Assembly: GCA_944989445.1 (NCBI GenBank) | Contig: CALYLW010000542.1 | Coordinates: forward strand, 310,001-374,000 | Direction of reading: 5' to 3' | DNA length: 64,000 nt | From: Ampullaceana balthica | Lineage: Eukaryota; Mollusca; Gastropoda; Lymnaeidae | Shown here: positions 57,790 through 64,000 of the stretch, piece by piece | Numbering within the stretch: the first letter of the stretch is position 1 | Layout: every line of letters starts with the position of its first letter | Notes under the pieces: model-generated | Database searches by the model: none | What the model was told of the DNA's origin: nothing | What the model saw: only the letters and a program-made list of their open reading frames with translations | Made by a program: the position numbers and the translations under genes

Positions 57790-59804
57790 ATGGAACACAA
57801 AAGCCTCAGTGCTTCCACTGTGGAAAAATCCTGTGCAATGACAACATTAAGCCCGTTAGACTCCGAGAGCACTTGGAGAAAGTCCATCCATCCAATTCCA
57901 CGGAAAGTGTCGAGGTCTTCAAGCAGAAGAAAGCTCGCTTCTTGACATCAGGTACCTTGCCCAAGATTTTCTTTGTCACATAAACATGCACTGGAGGCAT
58001 CATTCAAGGTTGCATATTTTATTGCAAAGAACAAGAAGCCCCACACCATTGGAGAAACTTTGGTGAAGCCTTGTGCTCTGGTGATGGTGGAACTGATGTG
58101 TGGTCACCAGCAGAGGACGCAGGTTGAGAAAGATCCTTTGTCCAATTCATTCCAGGATTAGTGACATGGCTGCAGACTTTCTGGATCAAGTCTTGTGCAA
58201 GATGAGAAGCAGTCCTTTTCCATTTAGCATGCAGCGGGATAAATCCACTGATGTAGCACAATGCAGTCAGATTCTTGTATTTGTGAGATATGTTCACATT
58301 GGATTGCTGAAGGAGGAATTTATCTTTTATAAGCCACTCCTAGCTACCACCAAAGCTGCTGATGAGCAGCAGCTAGTCAGGACATTCTTCTCTGAAAACC
58401 AGTTTGACTGGACTTAAATAATTTCTTCAATATGTACAGGTGGTGCTCCTTCCATGCTCGGTAATAAGTCAGGATTTTTAGCACTTGTGTAACTTTCACC
58501 AATGTAACTATGGTCTTATACCAATGTAACTGTTACTATATTTTCTTATTAATATGTAACTCTCGTGTAGGCGTTCTCACAACACATAATCTTGTACACA
58601 ATAATCCACTGAAGAACTTGTTTCAATAAAACAACTTTAATATTTATACTCTGTACAAGAATCATAATCTGAGGTTATACAACGTGGAATTCTCTAGCAC
58701 ACACCTCACGTCCTTCCCTCACGGAAGTTATCTGACAACTGCTCCTCCAACCTTCTCAGCCAATGGGAAGGCTCCTCTGTTCCCGCACTTATTACTCACA
58801 TGACCTCTCCATCATGCAATACACATGTGATGCATACGTGAAACTGGTAAAGAACGAAATTCCAGATATTGTTACTACACACTGTATCCTTATCGTCAGG
58901 CCCTGGCATGCACACATCTACCTCCAACCTTGAAGTCAGTTCTTTCTACTGTAGTCCAAGTTGTAAATTTTATCCGCTCACATGCCTTGAACCACTGCCT
59001 CTTTAAGTTATTCTGTCAGGAGGTGGGCTCTGAGCTTGAAGTTCTTTTCTAACACACCGAGGTGCGCTGGTTGTCCAGGGGACGGATACTTTCTCGGTTA
59101 GTAGAACTGAGAGTGGAGCTTACCATTTTCTTGCGAGAAAAAGAGAGTGACCTTGCTGACAAGTTTGACTGTCCAGATTTCATTCATTACTTGGTATACC
59201 TGGCTGACATCTTCTCAATCTTGAATGCGTTAAACACATCTTTCCAAAGACCTGCTGTGACTGTAATGGATGCCTTCAGAGATTGCAAGCATTCCTTAAC
59301 AAACTGCCACTATTCCAGCGACGACTAGAAAAGTCCAGCTTGGCCAACTTTCCACTCTTAGATGAAGTTGTAATATCTGCTGTAGAAGGAAGCACTGAGG
59401 GACCGACAACATCAAAGGAGAAATTTCAGAGCATCTTTCAACATAGCAAAGGTCCTTTTCTCTGTGACTTGGACAACATTGATGACAGTGACCTTGCAAA
59501 AGATGACCTGATTGATTTGAGAACCAGAGAAGTACTGAGGAGTGCCTTCAGTTGCAATACTTTGATTGAATTTTGGTGCGCCCAGCTAGATTCCTACCCA
59601 CAACTAGCCAAGAGGGCAGTACTGACTCTCCTTCCATTTGCCACAACATATCTCTGTGAAGCAGGATTCTCCACACCTTTGACGATTAAAACAGAGGAAA
59701 GGAATACGTTGAATGCAGAGGATGACATGAGAGTTGCTTTGTCCAAAACAGTCCCCAGATTTAAATCGCTGATTGATCACAAGAAGCAGCAGATCTCTGA
59801 CTAA
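57790..59804 (+). pseudogene. Broken hAT transposase (ZBED5/SCAND3-like)
   Basis: A BED-type zinc finger comes first, CFHCGKILCNDNIKPVRLRE with HLEKVHP. Catalytic-region fragments follow to 58420, including 'ADFLDQVLCKMRSSPFPFSM' and MQRDKSTDVAQCSQ. After the LTR insertion come 'HTEVRWLSRGRILSRLVELR' (59057-59115) and the C-terminal dimerisation part 'TLLPFATTYLCEAGFSTPLT', ending MRVALSKTVPRFKSL before TAA (59802-59804). Frameshifts and stops (for example 57981, 58161, 58417, 59050, 59328) show that it is inactive. The last frame, 59283-59804, is the longest intact piece. Confidence 0.85.
58488..58879 (-). mobile_element. Solo LTR related to the 40.3-kb LTR
   Basis: A segment TGTAACTTTCACC...TTACTACA interrupts the hAT transposase reading. 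Its middle shares 'cacaataatccactgaagaa', 'caataaaacaactttaatat' and 'acaacgtgga' with 40380-40510, in the same orientation. No internal retroelement sequence is present, so it is a solo LTR. Its exact ends and target duplication are uncertain. Confidence 0.7.
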
Positions 59805-59959
59805 ATTCCATGTTGCCTATTGTTAAAACTGTTATGTTCCTAAAATAAACATAGTTTATTATGCATTTTCTGCAAGTTTCACGAGGGGGTGCATGAGCTT
59901 TTATTGGGCATCTGAAGGGGTGCATGGACCTCAAAAGGTTAGGAACCACTGTTCTAGTG

Positions 59960-60592
59960 TCTATTCCTTCAGGACCCGGGGCCCAAAATGTTTTTTCGTA
60001 AACGTTTAATATTTGAATCACCGTTTGATTTTACACAATCTTGACAAATATTAATAAATATATCTATTATGATCCAGATTGAAATAAACTATTTGGAACA
60101 TTACATAATCCACCAATTTTTCCCCGGGGCCGTTACTGTCGTTTGTTTGTTTTTTTCTTTTACAAGCGATATAAATAATATTTTATTCATCCGATCGCCA
60201 TGTAATTTCAAAACTTGTTGAATGCAGGCTTGCCAGGTTTGTGGGATATTTAATCGAAATTACTACTTATTAGGGAGGGGAGCCTAAAATACCGCGTTTT
60301 ACTTATAAGAGTTATATAGAAAAAAATGTTAACATTGGCTACTGCTTAAATGAAGGGTTCTTGACTAAACTGGGTATATAAGAATTTGATGGATATTAGT
60401 ATATGCTTAGAGTTTCTCGTGAGTTTCCAGCCCGTTTCTTGCACACATTGACTCATTAAATTTACCAACATCATTAAGCCAATTCAGTGAACTGACCAGC
60501 GATACCATGTTCGATATGTTGCATACGAAAGTGAACTTGATGAAATTTTGGATACAAGTTTCACGTGAATTCTAAGGTTGAGAAACACTGCT
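59960..60592. other. Spacer ending in an hAT-like terminus
   Basis: 'ggacccggggcccaaaatg' and 'atcttgacaaatattaataa' (59970-60060) resemble the GGGCCC family at 51.6 and 52.3 kb. 'taaggttgagaaacactg' at 60575-60592 is the inverse of a CAGTGTTTCTCAACC-type hAT terminus; its partner was not found. Confidence 0.45.
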
Positions 60593-60685
60593 CTAAAGCG
60601 ACAGCCACGTCATCGTTGTCACAGGCTTTAATTCTTTGTTTGAGTCTTGAGGTCACAGTCTGCATGTTGCATCAGGCTAAGGTTG

Positions 60686-60810
60686 ATGATGGTGATTAAG
60701 TACAACATACTTCTAGTGTTCTTCATTATCACTATAGTTGGATTAAATTCACATACTAATGATCCACATTGGATAACATATTGTGAACCTAGTTATCAAG
60801 AGTGCTGGCT
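60686..60810 (+). CDS. Macin-type antimicrobial peptide, exon 1
   Basis: The ATG at 60686 (a second ATG follows at once) starts a signal peptide, IKYNILLVFFIITIVG, with likely cleavage near residue 22. The mature N-terminus follows, with two cysteines spaced C-x6-C (residues 33 and 40; YCEPSYQEC). The exon ends TGGCT|GTAAAT, leaving two bases (phase 2). Without splicing a TAA overlapping the donor ends a 42-residue peptide. The acceptor 1.17 kb downstream needs exactly two bases, giving CTA (Leu). Combined with exon 2, the eight cysteines fall in the order C-x6-C-x15-C-x3-C-x9-C-x6-C-x14-C-x-C. From memory this fits macins (theromacin, hydramacin, mytimacin), secreted antibacterial peptides of molluscs, leeches and Hydra. 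The donor is weak at position -1 (T). A TATA box is not evident. Confidence 0.7.
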
Positions 60811-61983
60811 GTAAATATAGTTTTAAGTGCATTTTATGTAATTTATCTATATCTTTTATGTGAAGCATTCATGTAATTACCTTCACAAAATACTACACAT
60901 TTTAAAATGCCACCCCGCTTTTATTTTTGCAGACATAAGAAATTTAACGGAAATCGAAGTGTGTGTGAATAGTTTATTTTGTCCCTTTTAGTTCATTGCA
61001 ATAAAAGCGTGTTTTTAAAAATCCTTTTCCAGCAATTTTTTAATTATAAATTTTGCTTTAATCTAAATTGTTCACTGCAAAAGTTTGGGGCCGTCCTTAA
61101 ATGACGTCACGCGGTTTTGGCCGGTTTTTCACCCCTCTGCCCCTTCGTCACACCTCGTCACAAAAAGTTAGACCTTCCTCTAAAATGACGTCATAAAACT
61201 TTGTCCCCCCCCCATAAAAGGTGTATTTCGTATTTGAAAATAAGCATTTATTCAAAACACTTTTTTCATTTAAGTATATATTTAGTGTAAGACTGCACTC
61301 TAACATTGTAACACGCGTAAAAGCCATATAAAATGTCTTTAAATAAATTGTAAGCAATCACATATTTAAGCGGGACTTTTTTTTAACTTGCATATTTTGA
61401 TATGACGTCACAGTTCTTGAACACCCCCTCCCCCCTCCTCGTCACACATCGTCGAAAATGTGTGACCCCTCTCCCTAAGTGCTTGACGTCATTTATGGAT
61501 TACCACTTTCTAGATGCATGGCAAACCATACCTACATAAACTTGTCTAACATTTTCTTATTGGCTAACTTTATCAGAAAGATAAACTTCTCTAACATTTT
61601 CTTATTGGCTAACTTTATCTGAAAGATAAACTTCTCTAACATTTTCTTGATGCCTTACTAAGGCTTACTTCAATCTAAACTTTTAAAACATGTGTCTTGT
61701 TAGCTAACTGCATCAGAAGGGCAAACATTGCTAGAATTTGTCTTATTGGCTAAATTCATCACAAAGATAAACTTTGCAATCAATTGTTTTCTGAAAAACG
61801 TTCTGATTGTGACTGTGTGGTGTGATCTAAGTACTATCATAAGTAACTTTATTATATTGTAAAGCAAAAAATGCATTTAATATCTCATAAGTTTTGAAAT
61901 ATTTATAATGGAGAATAGATTTTTGTACATAGTTTGAGATGGATGTCACAACTGTCTATAAAATTGTCTTTCTTTTATTTCAG
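60811..61983 (+). other. Intron of the macin gene
   Basis: GTAAAT at the start and 'tttcttttatttcag' at the end are good intron borders. It contains a TGACGTCA-ended MITE (61090-61500) and a short tandem repeat with 'taacattttcttattggcta' (about 45 bp, two and a half copies, 61545-61650). No other coding signal. Confidence 0.65.
61090..61500. mobile_element. MITE with TGACGTCA ends, copy 2
   Basis: 'gccgtccttaaatgacgtca' at the left and 'ttgacgtcatttatgga' at the right match copy 1 at 41544-41967. The interior shares 'tttttcacccct', 'ccccttcgtcacac' and 'catatttaagcg'. It contains four TGACGTCA octamers. Confidence 0.72.
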
Positions 61984-62188
61984 AGACCACGGAGTAGTAC
62001 ATGGACATAATATCACATGGACATGTCGCTGGATATGTGCACACATGAACTACCAATTTGGAGATTGTTTCGTCAATGAGACTTGGTGCACATATTTAAA
62101 TAACTGGCCAGGTTATCCTAATCGTCATGCGTGCAAATGTTGGGGATACGTAGGTGTACCAACCAGCTGGAATCCAGAATTTTTATGA
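61984..62188 (+). CDS. Macin-type antimicrobial peptide, exon 2
   Basis: Begins directly after a strong pyrimidine tract and CAG. With the two bases from exon 1 the frame reads DHGVVHGHNITWTCRWIC and carries six cysteines: CRWIC (x3), then nine residues to GDC, six to TWC, fourteen to HACKC (C-x-C). The frame stops at TGA 62186-62188. One N-glycosylation-like NIT and one NET are present. The joined precursor would have 109 residues, about 87 after signal removal, slightly longer than typical macins because of the C-terminal tail (WGYVGVPTSWNPEFL). CxxxC...CxC is the CS-alpha-beta knot pattern shared by macins and invertebrate defensins. Spacing and the C-x6-C pairs favour macin; a defensin-like relative is the alternative. 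The in-frame ATG at 61934 lies in the intron. Confidence 0.75.
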
Positions 62189-62210
62189 TAAGCAATGATT
62201 TTAAGAGTTG

Positions 62211-62216
62211 AATAAA
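62211..62216 (+). terminator. Polyadenylation signal of the macin gene
   Basis: AATAAA 23 bases after the stop codon. It is very close to the coding end, which would give a short 3' untranslated region. Confidence 0.65.
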
Positions 62217-62235
62217 CATTTGATCATGAAGTAAC

Positions 62236-62412
62236 TTGGGATTGGTGTTGTTGTTGGTGTTGTTGTTGTTGTTGTTGTTGGTGTTGTTGTTGTTGTTGGT
62301 GTTGTTGTTGTTGTTCTTGTTGTTGGTGGTGGTATTGTTGTTGTTGTTGTTGTTGGTGGTGGTGTTGTTGTTGTTGTTGTTGGTGGTGGTGTTGGTGGTG
62401 TTATTGTTGTTT
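62236..62412. repeat. (GTT)n microsatellite, about 175 bp
   Basis: GTT repeat with GGT variants, immediately after the macin gene. The plus-strand frame 62236-62511 is poly-Leu/Val from the repeat. 62413-62890 holds only AT-rich sequence. Confidence 0.95.
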
Positions 62413-62894
62413 TTTTGTCTATCCTATTTTTTCTTCAATAATTTATTTTCTTCATTCATTTATTTAAGTCTGATGCCCACATATGTACTTTGGGTTTGTT
62501 TCATTAGCTAGTGTTGTATTAAAGCTGGGTAAAAATTTAATGCTTAATTGTGTATGTTGGATATGTTTTATTTATCAAAGGTTTAATTTATCTGGTGATA
62601 AATTTGATGCATAATTTATTTTGTATATTTAGTTTGTATAATTTTCTTCAAATGTGTATATTATCTTATTATAAAAAGAGGAATCTAAAAATTTCCATAA
62701 AGTTTCTGTATATTCATCACATACACTTTAATTTTGATACAAAAATATTTTTTTTAGGTGGGAGTGTGTTTGATGATTATTAATTAGGCTTCAGTTTTAT
62801 AAGAATATATGATGACAGTTTTTTGTTATAGAGTTAAGGATGTAGTTGGTATCTGCAAACAGTGTAGGGGAAGGGTTTAGAAACACTATATAGG

Positions 62895-63939
62895 CGATGA
62901 ATTGTTTGCACTTACGTACCTATCTAGACAACATGAGATCCCTTGGTACTGCATTGTACTTTACATGTCCGTGTGTTTGAATAAAACTTTCAAATTTCTG
63001 CAAGCTTTGATCGAGCGTGACTTTATTGTCATAATGAGGGACTTAACCATCATGCCATCTGTACATGAAGCTGCACCATCATATTATCCAGTGATGAGTC
63101 TGCACCACAATGTTATATTTACACGTGAGTGTACAATGATATTAACTTCATATTAATACTATGAGATTACAAATTCCTGTTATTTTTCTATTTCGAGACT
63201 ACAACATCTGTGTCATCCACACTTGAGACATCAACGTCCTGTCATCTACACTTGAGACATCAACGTCCTGTCATCCACACTTGAGACATCAACGTCCTGT
63301 CATCTACACTTGAGACTTCAACGTCCTGTCATCTACACTTGAGACTTCAACGTCCTGTCATCCACACTTGAGACTTCAACGTCCTGTCATCTACACTTGA
63401 GACTTCAACGTCCTGTCATCTACACTTGAGACTTCAACGTCCTGTCATCTACACTTGAGACTTCAACGTCCTGTCATCTACACTTGAGACTTCAACGTCC
63501 TGTCATCTACACTTCAGACTTCAACGTCCTGTCATCTACACTTGAGACTTCAACGTCCTGTCATCTACACTTGAGACTTCAACGTCCTGTCATCTACACT
63601 AGAGACTTCAACGTCCTGTCATCTACACTTGAGACTTCAACGTCCTGTCATCTACACTTGAGACTTCAACGTCCTGTCATCTACACTTGAGACTTCAACG
63701 TCCTGTCATCTACACTTGAGACTTCAACGTCCTGTCATCTACACTTGAGACTTCAACGTCCTGTCATCTACACTTGAGACTTCAACGTCCTGTCATCTAC
63801 ACAAGAGACTTCAACGTCCTGTCATCTACACATGAGACTTCAACGTCCTGTCATCTACACATGAGACTTCAACGTCCTGTCATCTACACAAGAGACTTCA
63901 ACGTCCTGTCATCTACACATGAGACTTCAACGTCCTGTC
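62895..63939 (+). mobile_element. Repeat family carrying a 29-bp minisatellite, long copy
   Basis: 'ctagacaacatgagatccct' to 'cacgtgagtgta' (62920-63130) matches 33945-34270. About 25 tandem units of 'catctacacttgagacttca' plus 'acgtcctgt' follow (63205-63939), with tt/at/aa variants near the right end. It is cut by the hAT terminus at 63940. Confidence 0.85.
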
Positions 63940-64000
63940 CAGTGGCGTAGCGATGGGGGGCATGGGGACATATGTCCCCGGGCGCCACGTTAGGGGGCGC
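63940..64000 (+). mobile_element. Left end of an hAT element (runs off the window)
   Basis: CAGTGGCGTAGCGATGGGGG followed by 'gggcgccacgttagggggcg' is the same type of terminus as 20726 and 42022 (inverted). The rest lies beyond the window. Confidence 0.65.

Larger units (their letters stand above)
57221..59951 (+). mobile_element. hAT transposon with perfect 8-bp duplication
   Basis: Starts CAGGGGTTCCTAACCAGTGG and ends GGTTAGGAACCACTG, flanked on both sides by TTCTAGTG (57213-57220 and 59952-59959). 'gggggtgcatga' words lie inside both ends. It encodes a decayed ZBED5-like transposase and is interrupted by a solo LTR at 58488-58879. A (GA)n run sits at 57772-57790. Confidence 0.92.

Noticed and set aside
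61934..62188. Single-exon 84-codon peptide starting at 61934
   Set aside because: The first 17 codons cross a strong 3' splice site and contain no signal peptide; joining to the upstream exon gives a better precursor.
23253..62188. Joining the 23.25-kb signal exon to the 61.98-kb cysteine-rich exon
   Set aside because: The phases differ (one base against two needed), and a phase-matched signal exon lies only 1.2 kb upstream of the latter.

Overview
This looks like nuclear DNA from a mollusc, most likely a heterobranch (pulmonate-type) snail. The two genes I can support are an LDLa–leucine-rich-repeat G-protein-coupled receptor of the snail GRL101 type and a macin-type secreted antimicrobial peptide. 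Almost everything else is minisatellites and nested transposons. There are no bacterial operons, CRISPR arrays or rRNA genes, and nothing that argues for an organelle or virus. The assignment rests on recall of protein families; no search was run.

Layout. 1-17 kb is satellite DNA: a 25-bp minisatellite (0.2-1.4 kb), about 10 kb of G/T-rich sequence that looks like badly degraded or badly resolved satellite, clean 37-bp arrays (12.0-14.8 kb) and 57 nearly identical 36-bp units (14.9-16.9 kb). 17.9-20.4 kb is a 22-bp minisatellite. 20.7-22.8 kb is an hAT transposon carrying a nested long-inverted-repeat Tigger-like element, which itself contains a tRNA-derived SINE.

23.2-33.2 kb is read as one receptor gene. 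A TATA box and a 46-bp signal-peptide exon are followed by an intron of about 8.1 kb. That intron starts with 21 tandem copies of its own 5' splice site and holds hAT, foldback, SINE and LINE insertions and two more minisatellites. A large exon then encodes LDLa, LRR, hinge and seven-helix domains and is broken once by a T-run frameshift. The junction is phase-compatible, but the join is inferred.

34.9-40.6 kb is a minus-strand Ty3/gypsy-class retrotransposon with integrase upstream of reverse transcriptase, the Gmr1 order. A LINE fragment is inserted in it and a 30-bp repeat has expanded inside its reverse transcriptase. 40.7-57 kb is a transposon graveyard: hAT, Tigger and Penelope pieces, several MITE families, a 165-bp satellite and microsatellites. 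57.2-60.0 kb is a complete hAT element with a perfect 8-bp target duplication, a decayed BED-finger transposase and a solo LTR. 60.7-62.2 kb is the two-exon macin gene with strong acceptor and polyadenylation signals. The window ends in a second copy of a repeat family that carries a 29-bp minisatellite, then the start of another hAT element.

The two host genes are unrelated in function and do not form a pathway. The retrotransposon and DNA-transposon open frames are nearly all broken.
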